Part shown: positions 12,301 to 13,473 of the stretch, one piece after another
How positions within the stretch are numbered: the stretch's first letter is position 1
Layout: every line of letters starts with the position of its first letter
The notes under the pieces: generated by a model
Database searches by the model: none
What the model was told of the DNA's origin: nothing
Seen by the model: the letters and a program-made list of their open reading frames with translations, nothing else
Translations under genes and position numbers: made by a program
Origin: Baffinella frigidus
Taxonomy: Eukaryota; Cryptophyceae; Cryptomonadales; Baffinellaceae
NCBI GenBank assembly: GCA_026770585.1
Contig: MU647114.1
Coordinates: 187,356-200,828 of the forward strand
Direction of reading: 5' to 3'
Length of the DNA stretch: 13,473 nt

Positions 12301-13314
12301 CCCAAGCCTAGAAGCCTTTTTGAAACGTGATGCCCGTGATAGTATTGAAGACAACCTGATTTTCAAGAAACTTGAGGAACATAATCGACTTCACAATAGA
12401 ATGTTATAGATTTTCATCAGCGAATCAAACTGTACAACACTATCAAGGAAAAAATCAAGGCCCGTACTGAACAAACCGGCGTGAGCTACTCCCTGGGGGT
12501 GTGTCGGCGCACCGAGTGAGTGGCGCCTGGGATAGCTGAATCTCCTGCTGGAAACAGGCGGGAGTAGAGCCGTTTCCACATCGGTTCGCCACGAAACGAA
12601 GGGGGGGGGAGGTAAAAGTTGATGATTCAGTTGACCAGAACAGTCAACTGTTGGCATTTTTCTATGCGTTTCGCGGGGCCAACAAATCCGAAAACCGGTA
12701 TGTTGCTGAAACCCTTGTGATGAAGCAGGCGTGAGCTGTTCGCTGGAGGAGTGTCTTCGCACGGAGTGGCGCCTGGCGCACCAGCTTTTCACCCGCCCTG
12801 ACTTCTTCGAGGGGGTAGCCCCACACTCCGAACCCGAAAAACCAAACCCCGAAACCCGAAACCCGGAACCCGGAACCTGAAACGCACCAGCTTTTCACGC
12901 GCCCCGACTTCTTTGAGGGAGTAAACCCTAACCCCGAAACCCGAAACCCGAAACCCGAAACCCGAAACCCGAAACCCGAAACCCGAAACCCGAAACCCGA
13001 AACCCCACATCCCAAACCCTAGACCCGAAAGCCGGCACCTGGAACCCGAACCCGGAAACCCCACTCCACAAACCCGAAATGCGCAAGCTTTTACGAGGCC
13101 TGGCTTCTTCGAAGGGGTACACCCGAAACCCGAAACCCGAAACCCCGAAACCCCGAAACCCCGAAACCACGAGACCCTGAAGCCGAACCCCGAAACCTGA
13201 AAGCCGAAAAACCGGAAGCCGAAACCTGAAACGCAAACCGCAACCCAGGTGCGCGCGTTCGAGGTCGACAAGGATGGGAAGCCCAGATGGGCCGAGGCCC
13301 CCTCAAGAGAAGAG
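2379..13314 (+). CDS. HIBCH: HIBCH-like mitochondrial protein (crotonase superfamily), 18 exons, 3' end outside window
   Basis: This spliced gene was assembled by eye from exon-sized frames bounded by AG and GT with matching phases; the exons are listed separately. The chain gives about 456 codons before the window ends; human HIBCH is about 386 residues, so the extra length is mostly the N-terminal 100 residues. HIBCH hydrolyses 3-hydroxyisobutyryl-CoA in mitochondrial valine breakdown. Segments in HIBCH order are SKVLSFKNRKA (strand one), ILKGGEDNFCTGAD (CoA/oxyanion loop), RIAILDGHCIGQGAAL (second oxyanion loop), LRVATNRTVLSF, MGLFPGNGCSYFLPRMPG, LYLALSGVRLNAADC, SHFVPSHRL, SVEDILEAL, MSPTSLHTTVELF, LRTEWRLAHQ and VRAFEVDKDGKPRW. 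The family call is firm. The enzymatic function is doubtful: Ser of GLS, Glu of MPE and Asp of FPDVG, the positions I recall as catalytic in HIBCH, read as Ala, non-Glu and Gly here. The last exon or exons lie beyond 13473. Confidence 0.9.
2499..2799 (+). other. Intron 1 of the HIBCH-like gene
   Basis: A GT-AG intron. It has a tandem 12-base duplication (gcatcgacacgt, about 2617-2642) and a short G-rich TTTAGGG tract (about 2690-2712), which is opposite in polarity to most tracts in this gene. No coding signal on either strand. Confidence 0.5.
2800..2883 (+). CDS. HIBCH: HIBCH-like exon 2: acidic linker
   Basis: Twenty-eight codons, phase 0-0, between tgtgcacag and gtgtgtgtc. It encodes a Ser/Asp/Glu-rich stretch beginning EEISADKAASDKDG, continuing the charged helix of exon 1. 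It has no counterpart in human HIBCH and is probably a flexible linker after the presequence. The call rests on splice sites, phase and codon use, not on homology. Confidence 0.6.
3008..3078 (+). repeat. R2 dispersed repeat, copy 1
   Basis: ttcttctttgtattactctc, then gagcctgaagatgagtgatc, then caaagtctatgagccttaag and acgagcccg. Related copies are at 3198-3450 (interrupted) and 4523-4592; a short fragment (ctctattactcccaagccta) is at 12292-12311. Confidence 0.6.
3108..3195 (+). repeat. R1 repeat, copy 4 (5' part)
   Basis: ggtctcaccaaattggtgac, then ctcttaaccgctccaaagtt, then gatggatttataccaccccc and atttcaactt. The 3' tail (agaatagtc…gcagcgctag) is missing here but a matching tail appears alone at 3788-3832. 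Confidence 0.6.
3198..3450 (+). repeat. R2 dispersed repeat, copy 2, split by a foldback element
   Basis: The left part, ttcttctttattactctcga, ends near 3215. The right part resumes at about 3390 with tgagccttgcgttgagtgat, then agtctatgagccttaagaaa, then cgggcccgcctcagaa. The foldback at 3219-3368 lies in between, as if inserted into an R2 copy. Confidence 0.55.
3219..3368. mobile_element. Foldback (MITE-like) element with about 68-base arms
   Basis: The left arm begins ttatctcagaaaacgagttc (3219) and the right arm ends gaacttgttttctgagataa (3368); the arms are imperfect reverse complements almost throughout, separated by only about 14 bases (3287-3300). No coding capacity. Such near-perfect inverted repeats are typical of foldback or MITE elements. 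I cannot see an unambiguous target-site duplication. Confidence 0.75.
3460..3536. repeat. Nested palindrome
   Basis: gcatagctctc (about 3472-3482) is the exact reverse complement of gagagctatgc (about 3500-3510). ctgccaaattg (3488-3498) is the reverse complement of caatttggcag (about 3525-3535). The two stems interleave, so the single strand could form alternative hairpins or a pseudoknot. Confidence 0.65.
3788..3832 (+). repeat. R1 repeat, tail-only copy 5
   Basis: tcaacataagaatagtcagc, then caaccacagtgaggcagcgc and tag: the 3' third of the R1 consensus. Confidence 0.6.
3985..4385. mobile_element. Large foldback element with internal perfect hairpin
   Basis: Left-arm words recur as reverse complements on the right: cctctaatcgaccctc (about 4028) with gagggtcgatttgaag (about 4308), and ctactggaaagccccagggg (about 4103) with cccttgtggctttgcagtag (about 4263). 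In the middle a perfect 14-base stem, aaagtagcggaagc, loop attt, gcttccgctacttt, spans 4132-4163. Both ends also carry a direct repeat of gcagatggggg and caccacgcgacgccg (3990 and 4346). Confidence 0.65.
4523..4592 (+). repeat. R2 dispersed repeat, copy 3
   Basis: tgttactctcgagccgtaag, then ttgagtgatccaacagtctg, then tgacgggcccgcctcagaat. The gggcccgcctcagaa end is shared with copy 2. Confidence 0.6.
4815..5100. repeat. R3-type palindromic sequences
   Basis: It contains ctatgctcctaggcatag (near-palindrome, 4854-4871), accgtaggaccctagg and ggtattgcctaccgtagggt (about 5023-5042). The last is shared with the palindrome at 10475-10566. Confidence 0.45.
4901..4950 (+). repeat. Perfect tandem duplication of 25 bases
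   Basis: Two identical 25-base units, each starting ctggttcgaggggaattcag. No mismatch, so recent. Confidence 0.9.
5140..5276 (+). repeat. R1 repeat, copy 6
   Basis: gggctcttttttgcttcaaa, then gttgacggatgtgtacgaga, then acgtcaacttacgaatagtc, then tgtcaacccgactgaggcag and agctag. The AAGTTGACG/CGTCAACTT stem is intact. Confidence 0.7.
5466..5508 (+). repeat. CCCTAAA telomere-like tract before exon 3
   Basis: accctaaaccctaaacccta and variants, ending directly at the exon 3 acceptor ctggcag. Confidence 0.85.
5511..5573 (+). CDS. HIBCH: HIBCH-like exon 3
   Basis: Twenty-one codons, phase 0-0, entered directly from a CCCTAAA tract ending in ctggcag and left at CTG|gtacct. It encodes SLRDPLRAKDFLGHVAKGEL plus Leu; the GHVAKGEL part sits where HIBCH has its first strand (EEVLLEKKG). 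Homology is weak, but placement and phase fit. Confidence 0.6.
5574..6235 (+). other. Intron 3, with inverted repeats
   Basis: A GT-AG intron. It contains a direct repeat attttcatttaatca (about 5690 and 5708), an 11-base inverted pair cctcgagtggt/accactcgagg (5759-5769 and 5832-5842), and a hairpin cacgttgccc/gggcaacgtg (5907-5941). A duplicated block, ggcgctggttg...gcgcagatag (about 6162-6202 and 6213-6239), spans the exon 4 acceptor. Confidence 0.55.
6236..6331 (+). CDS. HIBCH: HIBCH-like exon 4: first beta-turn and helix of the crotonase fold
   Basis: Thirty-two codons, phase 0-0, acceptor ttgcgcag, donor CAG|gttatc. SKVLSFKNRKAILSDDAMSN aligns with GVITLNRPKFLNALTLNM of HIBCH, the segment that opens the fold. 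An almost identical acceptor (gcgcagatag) sits 37 bases upstream at 6193-6202, so use of an alternative 3' splice site is possible. Confidence 0.75.
6349..6393 (+). repeat. (AG)22 microsatellite
   Basis: About 22 uninterrupted AG units, 18 bases downstream of the exon 4 donor. The dinucleotide contrasts with the heptamer tracts elsewhere. Confidence 0.95.
6549..6783 (+). repeat. Degenerate CCCTAAA tract with an exon 5 copy inside
   Basis: Scattered aaccctaaaccctaca units at 6549-6628 and 6700-6780 flank the exon 5 copy at 6635-6690 and run into the exon 5 acceptor. Confidence 0.7.
6635..6690 (+). pseudogene. Decayed copy of exon 5 (5' part)
   Basis: cttccgacacgaac-type start: CTTTCCGACACGAACAGGTA parallels CTTTCCGACACGAACTGGTA of exon 5 and would read LSDTNRYENVLTLKDG. 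It has an AG before it (gaag) but no donor at the expected place and runs into repeats with a stop. Confidence 0.65.
6784..6882 (+). CDS. HIBCH: HIBCH-like exon 5: FCTGAD oxyanion loop
   Basis: Thirty-three codons, phase 0-0, acceptor aaacag, donor TTG|gtaccc. LSDTNWYEKFSILKGGEDNF is followed by CTGADPRTIAANL. It matches the HIBCH segment ending IIIKGAGGKAFCAGGD and the general crotonase FxAGAD motif, whose backbone amide forms one half of the oxyanion hole. Three decayed copies of this exon lie around it (6635-6690, 7013-7064, 7128-7176). Confidence 0.88.
6895..6975 (+). repeat. (CCATAAA)n heptamer tract
   Basis: aaaccataaaccataaacca repeated with a 7-base period. It starts just after the exon 5 donor. 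Confidence 0.85.
7013..7064 (+). pseudogene. Decayed copy of exon 5 (3' part)
   Basis: It reads EDNFWTGTGPHTIAANL, parallel to EDNFCTGADPRTIAANL, with the same TTG|gtaccc donor. Cys, Ala and Asp of the oxyanion loop are changed. With the nearest acceptor (tttttcag) the phase would be wrong. Confidence 0.7.
7079..7106 (+). repeat. R1 repeat, core-only copy 7
   Basis: cgctccaaagttgacggatt followed by tgtacc. It lies between two decayed copies of exon 5. Confidence 0.6.
7128..7176 (+). pseudogene. Decayed copy of exon 5 (middle part)
   Basis: gtcctgcaagggcgggcagg followed by acaagttcagcaccgc parallels atcctcaagggcggagagga, caacttctgcaccggc of exon 5; it would read CKGGQDKFSTAS. It ends at a CATAC|gtaaac donor-like site. 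Confidence 0.55.
7186..7416 (+). repeat. (CCCAAAA)n heptamer tract before exon 6
   Basis: A long run of aacccaaaacccaaaaccca with 7-base period, interrupted by cccctcac units, ending at the exon 6 acceptor aaaccag. Proteins predicted on either strand here are period artefacts. Confidence 0.9.
7418..7522 (+). CDS. HIBCH: HIBCH-like exon 6
   Basis: Thirty-five codons, phase 0-0, acceptor aaaccag, donor GCG|gtatgt. LRVSQAYLLTYLITLSPKQR, ending IA, aligns with the helix [21 protein letters not shown] of HIBCH that leads into the second oxyanion strand. The first 11 codons (AVDSSSGALKD) form a linker. Two further copies of its 3' part follow at 7739-7801 and about 7869-7944. Confidence 0.85.
7552..7612 (+). 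repeat. (CACTCCT)n heptamer tract after exon 6
   Basis: cactcctcactcctcactcc: nine or so units of a 7-base repeat, 30 bases after the donor. Confidence 0.9.
7637..7672 (+). repeat. (CCAGAAA)n heptamer tract
   Basis: gaaaccagaaaccagaaacc: five units; the same heptamer returns at 7829-7866 just before the third copy of exon 6. Confidence 0.9.
7739..7801 (+). CDS. Intact second copy of exon 6 (possible mutually exclusive exon)
   Basis: Twenty-one open codons, phase 0-0, with an AG (cgcaag) before and GCT|gtaaac after. RVSQSYMLTDRITLSPKWRI plus Ala parallels RVSQAYLLTYLITLSPKQRI of exon 6. It lacks the 5' linker of exon 6. It could replace the core of exon 6 by alternative splicing or be a young unused duplicate; including both would duplicate a structural helix. 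Confidence 0.45.
7829..7866 (+). repeat. (CCAGAAA)n heptamer tract, second run
   Basis: gaaaccagaaaccagaaacc with one variant (atcagaa). It follows the donor of the second exon 6 copy and precedes the third copy. Confidence 0.85.
7869..7944 (+). pseudogene. Third, diverged copy of exon 6
   Basis: It starts after an agaag acceptor-like site. The bases encoding ARVAQAYH are nearly identical to those encoding LRVSQAYL in exon 6 (cgcgtcgcacaagcctacc against cgcgtctcgcaagcctacc). After this the sequence (SRMLEDPIYLYQDN) no longer resembles exon 6, although the frame stays open to a gttggt donor-like site. Confidence 0.4.
8082..8126 (+). pseudogene. Frameshifted copy of exon 7
   Basis: After gtagcag the sequence aattggacggactcttgcat then cggacaaggcgcagccctt parallels exon 7 (atattggacggacactgcat, cgggcagggcgcggctct). 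An extra base (ctcttgc against cactgc) breaks the frame, and there is no donor at the end. Confidence 0.75.
8190..8249 (+). CDS. HIBCH: HIBCH-like exon 7: second oxyanion loop
   Basis: Twenty codons, phase 0-0, acceptor gaacgcag, donor CAG|gtttgg. ILDGHCIGQGAALALAHTHQ continues RIA of exon 6 and matches [20 protein letters not shown] of HIBCH. The GGG of the oxyanion loop is GQG here, and the Ser of GLS is Ala. A frameshifted copy precedes it (8082-8126), and truncated copies follow (about 8301-8323 and 8603-8636). Confidence 0.88.
8250..8420. repeat. G-rich TTTAGGG-like tract after exon 7, containing a short exon 7 fragment
   Basis: gtttgggggttgggggttgg, ggtttaggtgtgagggtttg and gtttagggtttggggtgtag, G-rich on the coding strand. 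cttgtcgctcacacgcacca (8304-8323) resembles the exon 7 3' end cgctctcgcccacactcacc. Confidence 0.65.
8603..8636 (+). pseudogene. Copy of the exon 7 3' end
   Basis: gggcttgtggcttgcactct then cccacacgcaccag|gtgacg, against gcggctctcgctctcgcc, cacactcaccag|gtttgg in exon 7. In the matching frame it reads GLWLALSHTHQ (exon 7: GAALALAHTHQ). Confidence 0.65.
8793..8858 (+). CDS. HIBCH: HIBCH-like exon 8
   Basis: Twenty-two codons, phase 0-0, acceptor ggtcgcag, donor CAG|gtccgt. The second half, HLRVATNRTVLSFQ, matches GQFRVATEKCLFAM of HIBCH. The first eight residues (ANGTSTGR) are an insertion relative to HIBCH, so a later AG (for example after gcacgggaag) could be the true acceptor. Confidence 0.8.
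8874..8964 (+). repeat. GAGACA/GA-rich simple repeat
   Basis: gagagacagactgagagaga then cagagagagacagcgagaca and so on. It starts 15 bases after the exon 8 donor, like the AG run after exon 4. Confidence 0.9.
9004..9018 (+). CDS. Possible 15-base microexon (GLPPN)
   Basis: Five codons between ttgcag and gtgggt, phase 0-0. It lies exactly where the MPE loop of HIBCH, carrying the expected catalytic Glu, should be encoded. It reads LPPN rather than MPE(T). It may be chance; leaving it out also keeps the frame. Confidence 0.25.
9105..9258 (+). repeat. Degenerate CCCTGAA/CCCAAA tract before exon 9
   Basis: aaaccctgaaccctgaaccc and many variants, running to within a few bases of the exon 9 acceptor. 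Confidence 0.8.
9262..9330 (+). CDS. HIBCH: HIBCH-like exon 9: GLFP loop
   Basis: Twenty-three codons, phase 0-0, acceptor aaaccag, donor AAC|gtccaa. HAHFMGLFPGNGCSYFLPRM plus PGN matches [20 protein letters not shown]. The Asp of FPDVG, recalled as catalytic in HIBCH, is replaced: the sequence reads FPGNG. The Glu of the preceding MPE is also absent in this reading. Confidence 0.9.
9461..9629 (+). repeat. CCCTAAA tract in intron 9
   Basis: accctaaaccctaaaccctc and variants, closest to true telomere sequence just before the exon 10 acceptor (aaaccctaaaccctaaacac). Confidence 0.85.
9632..9691 (+). CDS. HIBCH: HIBCH-like exon 10
   Basis: Twenty codons, phase 0-0, acceptor aacaccag, donor TCG|gtactc. 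IGLYLALSGVRLNAADCIYS matches [20 protein letters not shown] of HIBCH. Two copies of its last 18 or so bases plus the donor lie downstream (9818-9835 and 9920-9943). Confidence 0.9.
9744..9820 (+). repeat. R1 repeat, copy 8
   Basis: ggctcgttttcgctctcaag, then ttgacggatttgcaccacga, then acgtcaacttgagaatagtc, then cgtcaacaccgctgac. It sits between exon 10 and the copy of the exon 10 end. Confidence 0.7.
9818..9835 (+). pseudogene. Copy of the exon 10 3' end
   Basis: gctgactacatctgttcg|gtactcagag against gcagactgcatatattcg|gtactcaaag at exon 10; reads ADYICS. The donor and its downstream bases are copied too. Confidence 0.75.
9920..9943 (+). pseudogene. Second copy of the exon 10 3' end
   Basis: actgactgcatcgattctgt then actca; parallels gcagactgcatatattcggt, actca. 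The donor GT survives, but its preceding G is T. Confidence 0.55.
10045..10156 (+). repeat. CCCTAAA/CCCCAAA tract before exon 11
   Basis: taaaccctaaaccccaaacc and variants, ending at the exon 11 acceptor aactcag. Confidence 0.85.
10158..10223 (+). CDS. HIBCH: HIBCH-like exon 11
   Basis: Twenty-two codons, phase 0-0, acceptor aactcag, donor GCG|gtctgc. GAASHFVPSHRLGKCLKALA plus EA matches [21 protein letters not shown], including the T/S-HFV-S landmark that follows the crotonase core. Confidence 0.9.
10475..10566. mobile_element. R3 palindromic element
   Basis: The 23-base arms start cggtattgcctacggtaggc (10475) and end gcctaccataggcaataccg (10566) and pair with one mismatch. The inner part also pairs in places (gtcctag/ctagga). 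No coding capacity. The ggtattgcctac..tagg word recurs near 5023. MITE-like, without a visible target-site duplication. Confidence 0.7.
10681..10758 (+). CDS. Earlier copy of exon 12 (alternative or decayed exon)
   Basis: It starts with the same 16 bases as exon 12 (gttgggccgaggctgg against gttgggccgaggcagg), each after a ggcag acceptor. It reads VGPRLDSNAHFADIVASL and then runs through heptamer-like bases (ctaaccctcctaaccctcc) to a TTG|gtgggt donor. It is open throughout and phase 0-0, whereas exon 12 leaves at phase 2, so using it would shift the frame into exon 13. Confidence 0.4.
10839..10909 (+). CDS. HIBCH: HIBCH-like exon 12
   Basis: Seventy-one bases, enters at phase 0 and leaves at phase 2 (TCC CTC AA|gtacaa). 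It encodes VGPRQDNDVMPDQIEAIVAS followed by HSL. The position matches the HIBCH linker KSPSKENIASVLENY (IEAIVASH against IASVLENY). An earlier copy lies at 10681-10758 and a fragment at about 10970-10999. Confidence 0.7.
10970..10999 (+). pseudogene. Fragment resembling the exon 12 3' end
   Basis: cttcgttgctgcacacttcc then tcaaattctg parallels catcgtcgcgtcccactccc, tcaagtacaa of exon 12 (VAAHFLKF against VASHSLKY). The donor is lost. Confidence 0.45.
11036..11121 (+). repeat. Degenerate CCCCAAA tract before exon 13
   Basis: cccccaaacccccaacccccacact-type variants, ending in taaaccccccgcag at the acceptor. Confidence 0.7.
11125..11178 (+). CDS. HIBCH: HIBCH-like exon 13
   Basis: Fifty-four bases, phase 2 in and phase 2 out, acceptor ccccgcag, donor CACG|gtgcgt. 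With the carried-over AA it reads N-PDHTSFKSMTGEPSYFT-R. It lies in the region of HIBCH with low conservation (TESKIDRDKSFILEEH). The call depends on phase agreement at both ends. Two copies of its 3' end lie at 11244-11265 and 11314-11335. Confidence 0.65.
11244..11265 (+). pseudogene. Copy of the exon 13 3' end
   Basis: ccctccttcttcacccgttt then cg parallels ccctcctactccacacgg-type exon 13 end (PSYFTR, here PSFFTR). The donor GT is mutated to TT. Confidence 0.6.
11314..11335 (+). pseudogene. Second copy of the exon 13 3' end
   Basis: cccttcgtgtacacccggtt then cg. It keeps CCG|gttcg at the donor. Both this and the previous copy are followed by nearly the same tail (ccgacacccccctaa and ccgacacccccctac), so they duplicated together. 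Confidence 0.6.
11353..11432 (+). repeat. (CCCTGAA)n tract in intron 13
   Basis: ccctgaaccctgaaccctga: about ten clean 7-base units, a homogeneous variant of the telomere-like heptamer. Confidence 0.9.
11519..11589 (+). CDS. HIBCH: HIBCH-like exon 14
   Basis: Seventy-one bases, phase 2 in and 1 out, acceptor cggtgcag, donor TTCG|gtacca. YSMLELTDPTHLEAEAEAID is followed by RCF; it matches EEHMDKINSCFS of HIBCH, the segment before the TVEEII motif. A copy of the CTGCTTCG|gtac boundary recurs at 11651-11660. Confidence 0.8.
11590..11940 (+). other. Intron 14, mostly unique sequence with a copied exon end
   Basis: The only intron here of this size without a heptamer tract. ctgcttcggtacagaa (11651-11666) repeats the exon 14 end ctgcttcggtaccaga with its donor. 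ttcgtagcccgctgtg (11833-11848) recurs from 398-414. Otherwise nothing recognised. Confidence 0.5.
11941..12004 (+). CDS. HIBCH: HIBCH-like exon 15
   Basis: Sixty-four bases, phase 1 in and 2 out, acceptor cgaaacag, donor CGCAG|gttcct. It reads (G)QTSVEDILEALAATDSPWSR, matching [20 protein letters not shown] of HIBCH. Confidence 0.88.
12009..12186 (+). repeat. CCCTAAA/CCCTACA tract between exons 15 and 16
   Basis: Begins five bases after the exon 15 donor (cctaaccctaaaccctaaac) and runs to the exon 16 acceptor; practically the whole intron is heptamer. Confidence 0.88.
12191..12258 (+). CDS. HIBCH: HIBCH-like exon 16: MSPTSL motif
   Basis: Sixty-eight bases, phase 2 in and 1 out, acceptor caacacag, donor CGCG|gtactc. 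TLANIQQMSPTSLHTTVELF followed by RR matches [26 protein letters not shown] is a diagnostic C-terminal motif of HIBCH-type proteins. Confidence 0.93.
12259..12728 (+). other. Intron 16
   Basis: Non-heptamer intron. It holds an R2 fragment (12292-12311), the stop-bearing copy of exon 17 (12479-12530), and a G9 run at about 12601-12609. An inverted pair, cagttgacc/gtcaactg, lies near 12628-12650. No other coding signal. Confidence 0.5.
12479..12530 (+). pseudogene. Copy of exon 17 with an in-frame stop
   Basis: ggcgtgagctactccctggg then ggtgtgtcggcgcaccgag parallels ggcgtgagctgttcgctgga, ggagtgtcttcgcacggag of exon 17. A four-base insertion (tgag) creates a stop where exon 17 has EWRLAH. No donor follows. 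Confidence 0.75.
12729..12814 (+). CDS. HIBCH: HIBCH-like exon 17
   Basis: Eighty-six bases, phase 1 in and 0 out, acceptor gaagcag, donor GGG|gtagcc. It reads VSCSLEECLRTEWRLAHQLF and then TRPDFFEG, matching [27 protein letters not shown] of HIBCH. A copy of its 5' part with a stop lies upstream (12479-12530), and copies of its 3' part lie downstream (12883-12920 and 13081-13116). Confidence 0.93.
12883..12920 (+). pseudogene. Copy of the exon 17 3' end, still open and in phase
   Basis: gcaccagcttttcacgcgcc then ccgacttctttgaggga|gtaaac. Taking caccag as acceptor leaves a 30-base phase 0-0 microexon (12891-12920) that reads LFTRPDFFEG, identical in protein to exon 17. Splicing it in would repeat those ten residues. 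Confidence 0.7.
12925..13012 (+). repeat. (CCCGAAA)n tract in intron 17
   Basis: cccgaaacccgaaacccgaa: about ten clean units, the most homogeneous array of this variant. It lies between the two copies of the exon 17 end. Confidence 0.92.
13081..13116 (+). pseudogene. Second copy of the exon 17 3' end
   Basis: gcgcaagcttttacgaggcc then tggcttcttcgaaggg|gtacac. Compared with the first copy it has one base fewer between the AG and the donor, so as a microexon it would shift the frame. Confidence 0.65.
13121..13245 (+). repeat. CCCGAAA-derived tract before exon 18
   Basis: acccgaaacccgaaaccccg and increasingly irregular variants (ccggaagccgaaacctgaaa) up to the exon 18 acceptor. Confidence 0.8.
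13249..13314 (+). CDS. HIBCH: HIBCH-like exon 18 (last in window)
   Basis: Twenty-two codons, phase 0-0, acceptor caacccag, donor GAG|gtgccc. VRAFEVDKDGKPRWAEAPSR plus EE continues FFEG of exon 17 into the family landmark EGVRAxxIDKDxxPKW. HIBCH proteins have only about 20-25 residues left after this point, so probably one small exon remains to the right of the window. Confidence 0.92.
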
Positions 13315-13319
13315 GTGCC

Positions 13320-13473
13320 CCTCCGAAACCCTCAACCTTACACCCTCAACCCTCAACCCCAACCCTAAACCCTAAACCCTAAACCTTGAACTCGAAACCC
13401 TAAACCCTAAACCGTAAACCCTAAACCCTAAAACCCAAACCCCAAACCCTAAACCCCAAACCCCAAACCCCAA
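13320..13473 (+). repeat. CCCTAAA/CCCCAAA tract, start of intron 18
   Basis: cctcaaccttacaccctcaa passing into ccctaaaccctaaaccctaa and ccccaaaccccaaacccc at the window edge. Confidence 0.85.

Noticed and set aside
12662-13271. Long minus-strand frames of GFRVSGFGF type (117 and 160 codons)
   Set aside because: They are translations of the CCCGAAA arrays between exons 17 and 18, with no motif outside the repeat.
13320-13473. A chromosome end (true telomere)
   Set aside because: The repeats are degenerate, mixed in type, and the gene clearly continues beyond the window; similar tracts occur in nearly every intron.

Overview
This is nuclear DNA from an intron-rich eukaryote. No open frame is long, yet short exon-sized frames flanked by AG/GT can be chained in phase into a recognisable protein. 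The introns are filled with degenerate plant-type telomere-like heptamers (CCCTAAA, CCCTGAA, CCCGAAA, CCCAAAA). A TTTAGGG-telomere alga fits best; a chromerid such as Chromera is my guess from this style. That is an inference, and the species cannot be read from the window.

The main gene runs on the + strand from an ATG at 2379 to at least 13314 and leaves the window at its 3' end. I could chain 18 GT-AG exons with consistent phases (about 456 codons). They encode a mitochondrial 3-hydroxyisobutyryl-CoA hydrolase (HIBCH)-like member of the enoyl-CoA hydratase/crotonase superfamily. An arginine-rich, acid-free N-terminus looks like a mitochondrial presequence. The crotonase landmarks follow in order: FCTGAD, the LDGHCIGQG loop, MGLFPGNG, YFLPRMPG, LALSGVRL, SHFVPS, MSPTSL, EWRLAHQ and VRAFEVDKDGKPRW. 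The residues expected to be catalytic in HIBCH are not where they should be, so this may be a non-enzymatic paralogue, for example one like the mitoribosomal protein mS47.

A second gene lies divergently on the - strand (2060 down to the left edge). Its product has a short basic/acidic globular segment, a Ser/Asp-rich tail and a repeated GLSPPxRSxSF peptide on phase-compatible exons. I do not recognise the family. The roughly 320-base interval between the two start codons is the presumed shared promoter region.

Layout: 1-2060, minus gene and G-rich heptamer introns; 2061-2378, divergent intergenic region; 2379-2883, HIBCH-like exons 1-2; 2884-5510, a 2.6-kb intron packed with foldback elements and dispersed repeats; 5511-13314, exons 3-18 among C-rich heptamer tracts; 13315-13473, intron 18.

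The most unusual property is that exon ends have been copied into the neighbouring introns again and again, in both genes. At least a dozen decayed copies of exon 3' ends (sometimes whole exons, once an acceptor) still carry a donor or acceptor, and a few are still open and in phase. The heptamer tracts are mostly oriented so that the transcript carries the C-rich strand, and their polarity flips at the divergent gene boundary.
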